Shown here: one piece after another, positions 51,401 to 60,457 of the stretch
Numbering within the stretch: position 1 is the stretch's first letter
How the letters are laid out: every line of letters starts with the position of its first letter
NCBI RefSeq assembly: GCF_011045025.1
Contig: NZ_JAAKZX010000011.1
Span: forward strand, 37,951-101,950
Direction: 5' to 3'
Source of the DNA: Streptomyces ureilyticus
GTDB taxonomy: Bacteria; Actinomycetota; Actinomycetes; Streptomycetales; Streptomycetaceae
Length of the DNA stretch: 64,000 nucleotides
Notes under the pieces: generated by a model
The model's input: the letters and a program-made list of their open reading frames with translations, nothing else
The model's database searches: none
Told to the model about the DNA's origin: nothing
Made by a program: the position numbers and the translations under genes

Positions 51401-52669
51401 TCAACGCGGCGGCTTCGCCGACCGCTGATAGTGGTCGGCGACGACGCGTGCCATCGCGCCGATCGGGTCGGCGCCGACCTCCTTGGCCGCGAAGAAGACA
51501 TGCCCGCGCGCCTGCGGGTGATCGCGGGCGAAGGTGAGGTGCCGGGACAGCTCGGCCGGGTCCTGCCAGGCCTCGGGCTGCGCGGGATCCCCGGCCTTGT
51601 ACAGCGCCTCCCCCACATACAGCCGCGTACTGCTGCCCTCGGCGACCTCCGCCCACCAGGGCAGCAGCTTCGCGTAGTCGGCGGCGCCGAAGCCGATGTT
51701 CCAGTAGATCTGCGGACAGATGTAGTCGATCCAGCCCTCGCGGACCCATTTCCTGGTGTCCGCGTGCAGGTCGTCGTACGTCTGCACGCCGGCCTGGGTG
51801 TCGGAGCCCTGCGAGTCCGTCGAGGCGTTGCGCCACACTCCGAACGGGCTGATTCCGAACTGCGTGCCCGGCCGGATCTTCTTGACGCGGGCCGCCGTCT
51901 CGCGCACGAGTTTGTCTATGTTGTCCCGCCGCCAGGCCGCCCGGTCCGCGAAGCCGCCGCCGTACCGCTTGTACGCCGCGTCGTCGTCAAGGACCTCGCC
52001 CTCGACCGGGTACGGGTAGAAGTAGTCGTCCCAGTGCACGGCGTCGATGGCGTACTTCTTCAGCGCGTCGAGCATCGCGTCCTGGACGAAGGCGCGGACC
52101 TCGGGCAGCCCGGGGTTGTAGTACAGCTTCCCGCCGTACGGCACGACCCAGTCGGGGTGCTCGCGGGCAGGGTGCGAGGCGACCAGCTTCGTGGGGTCGG
52201 CGTGGTTGGCGATCCGGTACGGGTTGAACCAGGCATGCAGTTCCAGACCCCGCGCGTGCGCTTCCTTGACCGCGGTGCCCAGCGGGTCCCAGCCGGGATC
52301 CTCACCCTGGGTGCCGGTGAGGTACTGCGACCAGGGCTCGTACGGCGAGGGCCACAGGGCGTCGGCGGTGGGGCGCACCTGGAAGATCACCGTGTTGAGC
52401 CGGTGGCGTACGGCGGTGTCGAGGTGCGCGAGCAGTTCGGAGCGCTGCTCGGCGGCGGTCAGCCCGGTCTTGGACGGCCAGTCGCGGTTGGTGACGGTCG
52501 ACAGCCACATGCCGCGCAGCTCGCCGGAGCCGACGCGGCGCCGGGCCTCTGCCTTCTCGTCCTCGTCCGCCTCGCCGCCGGTCGTCGCGCCCCAGGCCAC
52601 CGCGCCTCCGGCGGCCGTGAGCCCGGCCAGCATCGCTCCCGCGAACGCCCTACGTGTCACTCGTCCCAT
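51401..52669 (-). CDS. Glycosyl hydrolase-like 10 (GHL10/YngK-type) exported protein
   Basis: ATG 52669 (MGRVTRRAFAGAMLAGLTAA) is chosen for GGGGGG upstream and because it yields a Tat signal (RVTRRAFAGAML, hydrophobic core to about residue 28). The 422-residue protein is a TIM barrel of the GHL10 (DUF187) family: LRGMWLSTVTNRDWPSKTGL, LNTVIFQVRPTADALWPSPY, HAWFNPYRIANHADPTKLVA, DAVHWDDYFYPYPVEGEVLD and IDYICPQIYWNIGFGAADYA. The acidic DDY and later residues are typical. The substrate is not established; cell-envelope glycans have been suggested for the family. Confidence 0.88.
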   Translation of the reverse strand: MGRVTRRAFAGAMLAGLTAAGGAVAWGATTGGEADEDEKAEARRRVGSGELRGMWLSTVTNRDWPSKTGLTAAEQRSELLAHLDTAVRHRLNTVIFQVRPTADALWPSPYEPWSQYLTGTQGEDPGWDPLGTAVKEAHARGLELHAWFNPYRIANHADPTKLVASHPAREHPDWVVPYGGKLYYNPGLPEVRAFVQDAMLDALKKYAIDAVHWDDYFYPYPVEGEVLDDDAAYKRYGGGFADRAAWRRDNIDKLVRETAARVKKIRPGTQFGISPFGVWRNASTDSQGSDTQAGVQTYDDLHADTRKWVREGWIDYICPQIYWNIGFGAADYAKLLPWWAEVAEGSSTRLYVGEALYKAGDPAQPEAWQDPAELSRHLTFARDHPQARGHVFFAAKEVGADPIGAMARVVADHYQRSAKPPR

Positions 52670-52833
52670 GGGTCCCCCCATACGCACCGGACCGGCCTGG
52701 TCACGGATCGCTTCCGGGCAGACAGCATGCCGCACCCGCACGATCGATCATCGGGACCCCGAGAGTAACGTTCACGAATGGAGCAGGCGCCCTCGGGGTC
52801 CTGCCACCCCCATGGAACAGCGAAAGGGACGAT

Positions 52834-53706
52834 GTGACGGACACCTTCGGAGACATCTCACGTGTCGGAGTGGTGGGCTGCGGCCAGATGGGAGCGGGCA
52901 TCGCCGAGGTGTGCGCCCGTGCCGGGCTCGATGTGATGGTCGCCGAGACCACCGGCGAGGCCCTGGAGATCGGCCGGACCCGGCTCTACAACTCGCTTTC
53001 CAAGGCTGCCGAGCGCGGCAAGATCTCCGAGGAGGAGCTCGCCGCCACACAGGCGCGGCTCACCTTCACCACCGATCTGGGCGAGTTCGCCGACCGCGAT
53101 CTGGTGATCGAGGCCGTCGTCGAGAACGAGATGGTGAAGACCGAGATCTTCCAGGTGCTCGACCAGGTGGTGACCCGTCAGGACGCGATCCTCGCCTCCA
53201 ACACCTCCTCCATCCCGCTGGTGAAGCTCGCCGTCGCCACCTCGCGTCCCGACCAGGTCATCGGCATCCACTTCTTCAACCCGGCGCCCGTGCAGAAGCT
53301 GGTCGAGCTGATCCCGGCGCTCACCACCTCCGAGGGCACGATCAGCCGGGCGCAGGCGCTGGTCGAGAAGATCCTGGGCAAGCACTCGATCCGGGCCCAG
53401 GACCGCTCGGGTTTCGTGGTCAACGCCCTGCTGATCCCGTATCTCCTGTCCGCCATAAGGATGTTCGAGTCCGGCATCGCGAGCCGCGAGGACATCGACA
53501 ACGGTATGGAGATGGGCTGCGCCCACCCGATGGGCCCGCTGAAGCTGACCGACCTGATCGGCCTGGACACCGTCGCTTCGGTGGCGTACTCGATGTACGA
53601 GGAGTACAAGGAGCCGCTGTACGCCGCTCCCCCGCTGCTCCAGCGCATGGTCGACGCGGGCCGGCTGGGCCGGAAGTCGAGCTCGGGCTTCTACACCTAC
53701 CCCTAG
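52834..53706 (+). CDS. 3-hydroxybutyryl-CoA dehydrogenase
   Basis: The GTG at 52834 (VTDTFGDISRVGVVGCGQMG) follows AAGGGA. The 290-residue enzyme oxidises or reduces 3-hydroxyacyl-CoA with NAD(P). It has the Rossmann motif VVGCGQMGAGIAEVCARAGL, the Glu in DLVIEAVVENEMVKTEIF, ASNTSSIPLVKLAVATSRPD, the catalytic His in GIHFFNPAPVQKLVELIPAL and the C-terminal helix domain (DIDNGMEMGCAHPMGPLKLT). The role may be in fatty-acid degradation, butyryl-CoA or PHB precursor metabolism. It is followed by a perfect terminator and stands alone. Confidence 0.94.
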   Translation: MTDTFGDISRVGVVGCGQMGAGIAEVCARAGLDVMVAETTGEALEIGRTRLYNSLSKAAERGKISEEELAATQARLTFTTDLGEFADRDLVIEAVVENEMVKTEIFQVLDQVVTRQDAILASNTSSIPLVKLAVATSRPDQVIGIHFFNPAPVQKLVELIPALTTSEGTISRAQALVEKILGKHSIRAQDRSGFVVNALLIPYLLSAIRMFESGIASREDIDNGMEMGCAHPMGPLKLTDLIGLDTVASVAYSMYEEYKEPLYAAPPLLQRMVDAGRLGRKSSSGFYTYP

Positions 53707-53749
53707 CGGCATCCTCGTACCGACTACGGTCCGTACGTCTCTGGCCGGA

Positions 53750-53781
53750 CGGGCCCGGCTCTCTTCCGAGAGCCGGGCCCG
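53750..53781 (+). terminator. Terminator of the hydroxybutyryl-CoA dehydrogenase gene
   Basis: CGGGCCCGGCTCTC (53750-53763) and GAGAGCCGGGCCCG (53768-53781) form a perfect 14-bp stem with loop TTCC, 44 bases after the stop. No U-run follows, as is usual in Streptomyces. Confidence 0.9.
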
Positions 53782-53911
53782 CGCCGTTCACACACCGTGT
53801 GCGCACCGGGCCCGCATATGCCCCTCGCACACGCTCCCCAGGGCCCACCAGGGCCGGTTGACTTTCCGTGCGCACGTAAGGGATGTGACGACTACTGAAA
53901 GGAGCGGACTC

Positions 53912-54169
53912 GTGACCGCCGACCCGGAGCATCCCGTGGTCCAAGGAGAACTCGCAGAGTTACGCCGTCGCCTCGATGTGGCGCATGCCCGCGTCGAGGG
54001 AGGACAGGCGCTGCTCAGTCACCGCGCCGAACAGACCGCCAAGGATCTCGACGACCTCAGCGCACGCGTCGTCGCACTGGAACACACCCGCTGGCCACTG
54101 CGCGCGGTCGCGGTCGTCACGGCTGTGGGCGCACTCGCCGTGGCGGTCTGGCAGGCTCTGGGCCACTAG
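53912..54169 (+). CDS. Small coiled-coil protein with C-terminal TM helix
   Basis: GTG 53912 (VTADPEHPVVQGELAELRRR) follows GGAG by 8 bases. The 85-residue protein has a heptad-like helix (about 12-58, EGGQALLSHRAEQTAKDLDD) and a C-terminal hydrophobic segment AVAVVTAVGALAVAVWQALG that would anchor it in the membrane as a tail-anchored protein. No family is recognised. Codon 17 is TTA (53960-53962), so its translation should depend on bldA and thus on development. It converges on the Nudix gene with a gap of 22 bases. Confidence 0.68.
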   Translation: MTADPEHPVVQGELAELRRRLDVAHARVEGGQALLSHRAEQTAKDLDDLSARVVALEHTRWPLRAVAVVTAVGALAVAVWQALGH

Positions 54170-54191
54170 GCCCCAGGACGCGGTGGGGGGA

Positions 54192-54737
54192 TCAGGGCAA
54201 AGCGTCCTGCCCGAGCCTGAGATGGTGCAGGAGGAGCAGCGCGGCTGCCATGTTGGCGGCCGGGACCTCTCCGCGGGCGACCATGTCGGGGACGAGCTTG
54301 AGTGGAACCCATTCCCGACGGTCCGACTCGAAGTCGTCCACGGGGTGTCCGATGTACGCGCCTTCGTCGGCCCAGTAGATGTGGTGCCGGGCGTCGGTGA
54401 GCCCGTTGGAGGGCTCGACGCTCATCAGATGGCGCAGAGGTCCCGGCCGCCACCCGGTCTCCTCCTCCAGTTCACGGGCCGCCGCGACGGCGATGTCCTC
54501 GCCGTCCTCGACGACGCCCGCTGCCAGCTCCCACCCCCAGCTGTCGGTGATGAAGCGGTGCCGCCACAGCAGCAGCACCTCGTTGGCCTCGTTCACCACG
54601 GTGGCCACGGCGACGGGCCGCAGCCGTATCAAGAAGTGATCGAGGTGCCGACCGTCCGGCAGCTCCACATCCGCGAGATTGACGCTGAACCAGCGATTTG
54701 CGTACACAGTTTGTTCGTTCTGTTTCGTCCACTGCAC
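54192..54737 (-). CDS. Nudix hydrolase
   Basis: The 181-residue protein has a complete Nudix box: GVVEDGEDIAVAAARELEEE followed by TGW (GX5EX7REUXEEXGU), with metal-binding Glu residues. It resembles ADP-ribose pyrophosphatase-type Nudix proteins, with an N-terminal beta strand region ANRWFSVNLADVELPDGRHL and the post-box strand HLMSVEPSNGLTDARHHIYW. It hydrolyses a nucleoside diphosphate linked to another group; the substrate is not determined by motif. It is downstream of the NsdA-like gene on the same strand after 119 bases. Confidence 0.9.
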   Translation of the reverse strand: MQWTKQNEQTVYANRWFSVNLADVELPDGRHLDHFLIRLRPVAVATVVNEANEVLLLWRHRFITDSWGWELAAGVVEDGEDIAVAAARELEEETGWRPGPLRHLMSVEPSNGLTDARHHIYWADEGAYIGHPVDDFESDRREWVPLKLVPDMVARGEVPAANMAAALLLLHHLRLGQDALP

Positions 54738-54856
54738 GGTTCTGCCACCTTCCGCCGAGTAGATGGCAATATCGCAGCAGGAGCGTCTTCACAGCAGACT
54801 CGTGGTGGTCCGTCGGCGGTCCGCTCGCGGCGGTAGGCGCAGTGTCCGGGCTCTCC

Positions 54857-56197
54857 CTAGAGCGGTACGCGCAGTGCCCCGGCGATGAGTTCGGCGGCCT
54901 CGGAGGTTCCCGCGCAGTCACTGGCCACCAGATGTTCGCGTACCGCCCGGAGTCTGTCGCGCAGCCGCTGGGACTCCATTCCCCGCGCCTGCTCGGCCAT
55001 TTCGACCGCGGTGACCACCGCCTTGTCCGCATTGCCCTGGCGCAGCTCGATCTGACTGAGCATCGCGAGCCGGTGCACCCGGCCCCGATCGTGCGCCGGA
55101 GTGTCCACGGCGGCCGCGGCGTGCTCCTGAGCGGCGGTCAGGTCACCGAGACTCAACAGCGCCTCCGCCACTTGTACGTTGACCAGGCCCGGCTGGACAT
55201 AGCCGGTCTCGTCCGGCTCGTAACCGCGCCGGATACGTTCGGCGGCCGACTCCGCACGCCGGATGCAGGACAGGGCGCTGCTGCCGTCGCCGAGGTGTGC
55301 GTACGCCTTGGCCTGCATCGCGTAGAGGTCGGCGGCGAGCGCCGGGGTGATGTGCCGCCCCGCGGCGCGCAGCGCGGCCTCGGCGAAGGCGACGGCCTGC
55401 CGGTACTCGCGCATGAACAACGACTGGTTGACCAGCAGGGCGATGACATACGCGCCAAGTCCCCGGTCGCCGCTGGCCTTTGCCAGCCTGAGCGCCTGGT
55501 GGAAGTAGCGCTGGGCGAGGCCGTGCGCATCGGAGTCGTACGCGCAGATGCCGGCGATCGCCACCAACCCGCCGGTCGCGCGGTGGAGTTGGCGGCCCGT
55601 GGCGTCGGTGTAGCTGCCTCTGAGCAGCGGCGCGGTCTCGGAGTTGAGGAACCCGACGATACGGCTGCGGGTCGCGACACCGCCGGCCTTGCGGTACATC
55701 TGCTCGTAGTGGGCGCGGGCGGCGCGCAGCATCTCGATGTCCGCCATGCTCACGCGCTGCCGCCCGCCCCGCGAGACATCCGTGTCCTCGGGCGGGTTCT
55801 CCCATTCCCATACGGGCATCACGGCGGGCGTTCCGGTGACGGCGGGGGCGCCGAGGATGTGCGGGCGCTGCTGTTCGTCGGATCGCCACAGGGCGGTGGC
55901 CCGCTCGACGAATCCGGAGAGGGTCGTGCCGTGCGGAGAGGCCGACTCGCCGGGGACGCCGAGGCCTATGTCGTCGAGGGTGACGGGTCGCTGCAGGCGC
56001 GTGGCGAGCACCTCGCAGATCAGGTCGGGCACCTGGCCGCGCGGCCGCTGGCCCTTCAACCACCGGGCCACGGCGGTGTGTTCGTACCGGAGTGCCAGGC
56101 CACGGCTGCGACCCGCCTGGTTCACATGGGCGGCGAGGCCCGCGTGGGATATGCCGGCTTCGTCGAGAATCGCGTCGAGCAGAGTGTTGGGCTGCAT
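54857..56197 (-). CDS. NsdA-like regulator with TPR-type helices
   Basis: The 446-residue protein begins MQPNTLLDAILDEAGISHAG, with LAAHVNQAGRSRGLALRYEH and TAVARWLKGQRPRG forming an N-terminal helix-turn-helix-like part. A long middle and C-terminal region consists of helical pairs that look like tetratricopeptide repeats (RYFHQALRLAKASGDRGLGA, AVAFAEAALRAAGRHITPAL, AKAYAHLGDGSSALSCIRRA and AEALLSLGDLTAAQEHAAAA). This matches the Streptomyces NsdA family, whose founding member represses differentiation and antibiotic synthesis in S. coelicolor. Whether this one is NsdA or a paralogue is not clear. A palindrome lies 46 bases upstream of the start. Confidence 0.78.
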   Translation of the reverse strand: MQPNTLLDAILDEAGISHAGLAAHVNQAGRSRGLALRYEHTAVARWLKGQRPRGQVPDLICEVLATRLQRPVTLDDIGLGVPGESASPHGTTLSGFVERATALWRSDEQQRPHILGAPAVTGTPAVMPVWEWENPPEDTDVSRGGRQRVSMADIEMLRAARAHYEQMYRKAGGVATRSRIVGFLNSETAPLLRGSYTDATGRQLHRATGGLVAIAGICAYDSDAHGLAQRYFHQALRLAKASGDRGLGAYVIALLVNQSLFMREYRQAVAFAEAALRAAGRHITPALAADLYAMQAKAYAHLGDGSSALSCIRRAESAAERIRRGYEPDETGYVQPGLVNVQVAEALLSLGDLTAAQEHAAAAVDTPAHDRGRVHRLAMLSQIELRQGNADKAVVTAVEMAEQARGMESQRLRDRLRAVREHLVASDCAGTSEAAELIAGALRVPL

Positions 56198-56243
56198 GGA
56201 GGCCCTCCGGGTGGCTCGGTGCGGAAAAGAGTAGTGCGTGCGT

Positions 56244-56262
56244 GTTCACACGGGGTGTGAAC
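56244..56262. promoter_or_regulatory. Palindrome upstream of the NsdA-like gene
   Basis: GTTCACACGGGGTGTGAAC has perfect 8-base arms round GGG and lies 46-65 bases upstream of the leftward regulator gene. It is a likely operator, perhaps for autoregulation. The arms GTTCACAC also resemble a single PHO-type unit, but the inverted arrangement argues against PhoP. Confidence 0.6.
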
Positions 56263-56488
56263 GGAGTGCTCGAATCCGCGCTGTACGCGCGCTGTTGCGG
56301 AGAGTTTCCGGCCGGTTGACTGAAATGCCTCGCAAAGAGGCCCGCCGGGCCGCCGGCTCCCCCTCGTACAGTGCGGTGGCCCGTCTTCGCGCCGTCCGCC
56401 CAGCTGCCTGCCCGACACTCCGTGGCTTGGGCGGACGGCGTCGCTCCGCGGGTTCGCTCCGCTGGGTTGAGCGGCTGAAAAGCGGGGG

Positions 56489-57742
56489 CTACAAGTGGTT
56501 TGTCGACTGCGGGTCCGTCGTGGCTGGTCGCGCCCCGGCGGCGGAGCCGCCTATGTCACAGCCCCGCGCCCCTAACGGGGCGCTTAATGCTGGGCGGTCG
56601 TTGCGTAGTACCAGTATGGCTACGTCGTCCGTCGTGCTTCCGGCTGTGTGGTGCTGGAGGCCGGTGAAGACGTCTCGCAGTACGTCCCTCGGCTCCACGG
56701 GCTGCGCCTTGGCGGCCTCCGTCAGCGCGGCCGGTAGCGGGAAGAAGTGGCCCTTCCCGTTCCGTGCGTCCTCTGCGCCGTCCGTGTGGAGGAACAGGGC
56801 CTCGCCTGGGAGGAGTTGGCCGCAATCCGTGAGCGGCAGTTTTTCGGGGAGCGGGAACAGGCCCAGCGGGGGCAGGGGTTCGGCTTGCGCGAACGGTTCC
56901 GCTTGGCCTGGGGTGAGGAGATACGGCCAGGGGTGACCGCAGTTGAGGGCGTGCACCGTGCCGTCGGGGCGGATTTCCAGCAGCAGTACGGTGACGAAGT
57001 CCTCGGCTACCGGGCTCGGCGGATCCGTGGCTGAGGACGCCGGGTGCTCGTGGCGGGAGCGTTCCCGATGATGCCGGTCGAGGGCGCGCTCCAGGCGGCG
57101 CAGTACGTCGGCGAACTCGGCCTCCTCGTGGGCCGCGTCGCGGAAGCTGCCCAGCAGTGCCGCGACCGTTCCTATCGCGGCCAGGCCGTGGCCCCGTACG
57201 TCTCCCATGACCACTCGCACCCCGTGTGCCGTGGCCATCACCTCATAGAGATCGCCGCCCACCGCCGCGCCCCGGCTCGCGGACAACTGCCCGGCGGCCA
57301 GGGCGAGTCCGTCGAGTCGTGGCGGCAGCGGGCGGAGCACCACGGCCTGGGCGGCGTCGGCGACGGCGCGGGCGCTTTCGAGTTCGCGCTGCAGGCGGGC
57401 GCGGCGCCCGGCCGTGAGATAGCTGGCCAGGACGACGGCGAGGATGGCCGCGAACGTGCCGCACCGGGTGCCGATGCTCTCGTCCCGGCCCGCCGTGCCG
57501 ACCGGGACGAGCGCGAAGGCCGCGCAGAGGCCGCCCAGCAGTACGCACGAGCGGCGGCCCGTGCCGGCGCAGGCGATGGCGGGGGCGGCGGCCAGGAGCT
57601 GGATCAGCTGCGCCTGGGGCGGAGAGAGAATCTCCCACAGGAGGACGGCGGCGACCCACAGGCCAGGCAGTACGAGAAGGAGTGTCCGCCACACACGGGA
57701 GGCACCGACGCGGGCGCCGCCCCGGGCAATGGTACGGATCAT
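56489..57742 (-). CDS. Membrane PP2C (SpoIIE-type) serine/threonine phosphatase
   Basis: ATG 57742 (MIRTIARGGARVGASRVWRT) is chosen for the GGGGG upstream; ATG 57802 is an alternative. The product has about 417 residues, with 3 transmembrane helices in the first 115 (VWRTLLLVLPGLWVAAVLLW, a second near LLAAAPAIACAG and IGTRCGTFAAILAVVLASYL), then a PP2C domain. SASRGAAVGGDLYEVMATAH and VVMGDVRGHGLAAIGTVAAL carry metal-binding Asp residues, and ALFLHTDGAEDARNGKGHFF and TTDDVAILVLRNDRP follow. Partner anti-sigma or antagonist proteins are not adjacent. The last about 32 residues come from a dispersed DNA repeat and include two TTA Leu codons (residues 386 and 390). Confidence 0.87.
   Translation of the reverse strand: MIRTIARGGARVGASRVWRTLLLVLPGLWVAAVLLWEILSPPQAQLIQLLAAAPAIACAGTGRRSCVLLGGLCAAFALVPVGTAGRDESIGTRCGTFAAILAVVLASYLTAGRRARLQRELESARAVADAAQAVVLRPLPPRLDGLALAAGQLSASRGAAVGGDLYEVMATAHGVRVVMGDVRGHGLAAIGTVAALLGSFRDAAHEEAEFADVLRRLERALDRHHRERSRHEHPASSATDPPSPVAEDFVTVLLLEIRPDGTVHALNCGHPWPYLLTPGQAEPFAQAEPLPPLGLFPLPEKLPLTDCGQLLPGEALFLHTDGAEDARNGKGHFFPLPAALTEAAKAQPVEPRDVLRDVFTGLQHHTAGSTTDDVAILVLRNDRPALSAPLGARGCDIGGSAAGARPATTDPQSTNHL
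56527..56589 (-). repeat. Dispersed GC hairpin repeat inside the 3' end of the PP2C gene
   Basis: Read on the minus strand: AGCGCCCCGTTAGGGGCGC (56584-56566), then GGGGCTGTGACATAGGCGG, CTCCGCCGCCGGGGCGCGAC and CAGCCACGAC. The order is as at 26488 and 34087, but here the sequence is translated as the end of the phosphatase gene because no stop codon precedes it. Confidence 0.8.
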
Positions 57743-57883
57743 GCCGACGGACCCCCAAGCTGCGGTGCGGCGGTCGTGGGGCCGTCCCTGGTCGGCGCTC
57801 ATGGACGGCCGATCGACCGGATCGATTCTTGTCGGCGTCCATACCCGAATGACCCGTTGGCACCGAATTCTCACCCGAATGAG

Positions 57884-57919
57884 TGAGGGACACCTCCGTG
57901 GCTCCGGAAGTGTCCCTCA
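57884..57919 (-). terminator. Terminator of pheST
   Basis: TGAGGGACAC (57884-57893) and GTGTCCCTCA (57910-57919) form a perfect 10-bp stem with a 16-base loop that can itself pair partly. It lies 27 bases after the pheT stop. Confidence 0.8.
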
Positions 57920-57946
57920 TCGCAGGTCAGCGGGCATGTGCCGGGG

Positions 57947-60457
57947 TCACGCCCCGCGCAGCACCGCCCCCGTGCGCTCGCCGGCGAGAGTGATCGCCGC
58001 GTCGCGGGCGGCCGAGGCCTCCTCGACGGTGAGCGTGCGGTCGTCGGCGCGGAAGCGCAGCGCATACGCCAGGGACTTTCGCCCCTCGCCGAGCTGCTTG
58101 CTCTCGTAGACGTCGAACAGCCGGATGGACTCGAGGAGTTCACCGGCGCCCTCGCGCAGCGCGGCCTCCACGTCGGCCGTCGGAACGTCCCGCGAGACGA
58201 CCAGCGCGACGTCCTGCGTGGCGACCGGGAAGGTGGAGATACGCGGTGCCTGAAGGGCGCCGGTGCCCGCCTGCTCGATGAGGTCGAGCTCGACCTCCAT
58301 GGCGCAGCTGCGCTCCGGCAGGTGCAGCGCTTTGATGACGCGCGGGTGCAGCTCACCGGCGTGACCGACGAGGGTCTCCTCGCCGTTCACCGCGACGTAC
58401 AGCGCGGCGCAGCGGCCCGGGTGCCAGGGAGCGTGCTGGTCAGCACGCACCGTCAGCTCGACACCGGCTTCACGGGCGACCGTACGAGCCGCCTCGACGG
58501 CATCCGCCCAGTCCGCCGGACGCCCCTTGCCCCACCAGCCGGCCTGCTCGCGGGCGCCCGCGAGGACGATGGCGACGCGACGCGGCTGGCGCGGCAGCGC
58601 GGAGTTGATCCCGGCGACCTCCTCGTCGGTGGGACGACGGTCGACGGGCAGGCGCTCGGCCGTGTGCTCCTCGCCGGTCGGCCGGAAGACCAGGCCGGTC
58701 TCGAAGAGCGCCAGGTCGTGCGAGCCACGGCCGTCGTTGCGCCGCAGCGCGCCGAGCAGACCCGGCAGCAGGGTGGTGCGCATCGCCGGCTCTTCGTCGG
58801 AGAGCGGGTTGACCAGCTTGACCAGGGCGCGGCGCGGGTCGTCGGCGTCCAGGCCGAGCTGGTCGAGGACCTCGGTCCCGATGAACGGGTAGTTCAGCGC
58901 CTCGACGTACCCCGCTCCGGCCAGCGCCCGGCCGACCCGGCGGTGCAGCCGCTGCCGGTCGGTCAGGCCAAGGCCCGCGGGGGGCTTGGGCAGGGTCGAG
59001 GGCAGGTTCTCGTAGCCCTCGAGCCGGATGACCTCTTCGGCCAGGTCGTTCGGGTCGGTCAGGTCGGGCCGCCAGGACGGCACGGTGACGGTCAGCCGGT
59101 CCTGGCCGTAGACGTCGCAGCCGATCTGCTGGAGGCGGCGTACGACAGTCTCGCGGCCGTACGCGACGCCCGCGACCTTGTCCGGGTGGTCGGCCGGGAT
59201 GGTGATGGTGCGCGGCGCGGAAGGCGCGATGACCTCGGTGACGCCGGCCTCGGCGGTGCCGCCCGCGAGGAGCATGAGCAGGTCGACGGTCCGCTGGGCC
59301 GCCGCGGACGCGGCCAGCGGGTCGATGCCGCGCTCGAAGCGCTTGGACGCCTCGGAGGCCAGCTTGTGGCGGCGGGCCGTACGCGCGATGGAGACCGGGT
59401 CGAAGTGGGCGGCCTCGATGACGACTTCGGTGGTACCGGCCTCGTCTTCGTGGTCCGCGATCTCCGTGTTGGCGCCGCCCATGACGCCCGCGAGGCCGAT
59501 CGGCCCACGGTCGTCGGTGATCAGCAGGTCCTCGGCGTCCAGCGTGCGCACCACACCGTCGAGGGTGGTGAGCTTCTCGCCCGGCTCGGCCCGGCGCACA
59601 CCGATCGCGCCCTGGACGCGGGAGCGGTCGTACGCGTGCAGCGGCTGACCCAGCTCCAGCATCACGTAGTTGGTGATGTCGACGGCGAGGGAGACCGGGC
59701 GCATCCCGGCCTTCTGCAGCCGGCGCCGCAGCCAGATCGGGGAGCGCGTCTCGGGGTCGAGGCCGGTGACCGTACGCGCGGTGAAGCGGTCGCAGCCGAG
59801 CGGGTCGGACACCTCGACCGGGTAGCCGAACTCGTTCGGCGCCGGTACGTCGAGCAGGGCCGGGTCGCGCAGCGGCACCCCGTACGCGATGGCGGCCTCG
59901 CGGGCGACACCGCGCAGCGAGAGGCAGTAGCCGCGGTCGGGGGTGACCGCGATGTCCAGGACCTCGTCGACGAGTTCGAGCAGCTCGATCGCGTCGGTGC
60001 CGACCTCGTGCTGCGGCGGCAGCACGATGATGCCCTTGCTGCCGTCGTCGCCCATGCCCAGCTCGTCGCTGGAGCAGATCATGCCGTGCGAGGTCCTGCC
60101 GTACGTCTTGCGCGCGGAGATCTCGAAGCCGCCGGGCAGCACGGCGCCCGGCAGGACCACGACGACCTTGTCGCCGACGGCGAAGTTACGGGCGCCGCAG
60201 ATGAGTTCCTGGGGCTCGCCGGTGCCGTTGGCCTGGCCGACGTCGACGGTGCAGAAGCGGATCGGCTTCTTGAACTCCGTCAGCTCCTCGATGGTCAGCA
60301 CCTTGCCGACGACGAGCGGCCCCTTCAGGCCCTCGCCGAGCTGCTCTACGGTCTCGACCTCGAGACCGGCAGCGATGAGCTTGGCCTGGACGTCGCGCCC
60401 GGTCTCCGTCGCCGGCAGGTCGACGTACTCCCGCAGCCAAGAAAGCGGGACCCGCAT
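57947..60457 (-). CDS. pheT: Phenylalanine-tRNA ligase beta subunit
   Basis: The 836-residue beta subunit of the (alpha beta)2 enzyme begins [20 protein letters not shown]. It shows the EMAP-like tRNA-binding domain (about 40-160, [40 protein letters not shown]), the B3/B4 editing domain (around 220-400), the B5 domain, a catalytic-like domain ([40 protein letters not shown]) and the C-terminal FDX-ACB anticodon-binding domain ([20 protein letters not shown]). Length and order are normal. The ATG shares one base with the pheS stop (TGATG), so translation is coupled. A terminator follows. Confidence 0.97.
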   Translation of the reverse strand: MRVPLSWLREYVDLPATETGRDVQAKLIAAGLEVETVEQLGEGLKGPLVVGKVLTIEELTEFKKPIRFCTVDVGQANGTGEPQELICGARNFAVGDKVVVVLPGAVLPGGFEISARKTYGRTSHGMICSSDELGMGDDGSKGIIVLPPQHEVGTDAIELLELVDEVLDIAVTPDRGYCLSLRGVAREAAIAYGVPLRDPALLDVPAPNEFGYPVEVSDPLGCDRFTARTVTGLDPETRSPIWLRRRLQKAGMRPVSLAVDITNYVMLELGQPLHAYDRSRVQGAIGVRRAEPGEKLTTLDGVVRTLDAEDLLITDDRGPIGLAGVMGGANTEIADHEDEAGTTEVVIEAAHFDPVSIARTARRHKLASEASKRFERGIDPLAASAAAQRTVDLLMLLAGGTAEAGVTEVIAPSAPRTITIPADHPDKVAGVAYGRETVVRRLQQIGCDVYGQDRLTVTVPSWRPDLTDPNDLAEEVIRLEGYENLPSTLPKPPAGLGLTDRQRLHRRVGRALAGAGYVEALNYPFIGTEVLDQLGLDADDPRRALVKLVNPLSDEEPAMRTTLLPGLLGALRRNDGRGSHDLALFETGLVFRPTGEEHTAERLPVDRRPTDEEVAGINSALPRQPRRVAIVLAGAREQAGWWGKGRPADWADAVEAARTVAREAGVELTVRADQHAPWHPGRCAALYVAVNGEETLVGHAGELHPRVIKALHLPERSCAMEVELDLIEQAGTGALQAPRISTFPVATQDVALVVSRDVPTADVEAALREGAGELLESIRLFDVYESKQLGEGRKSLAYALRFRADDRTLTVEEASAARDAAITLAGERTGAVLRGA

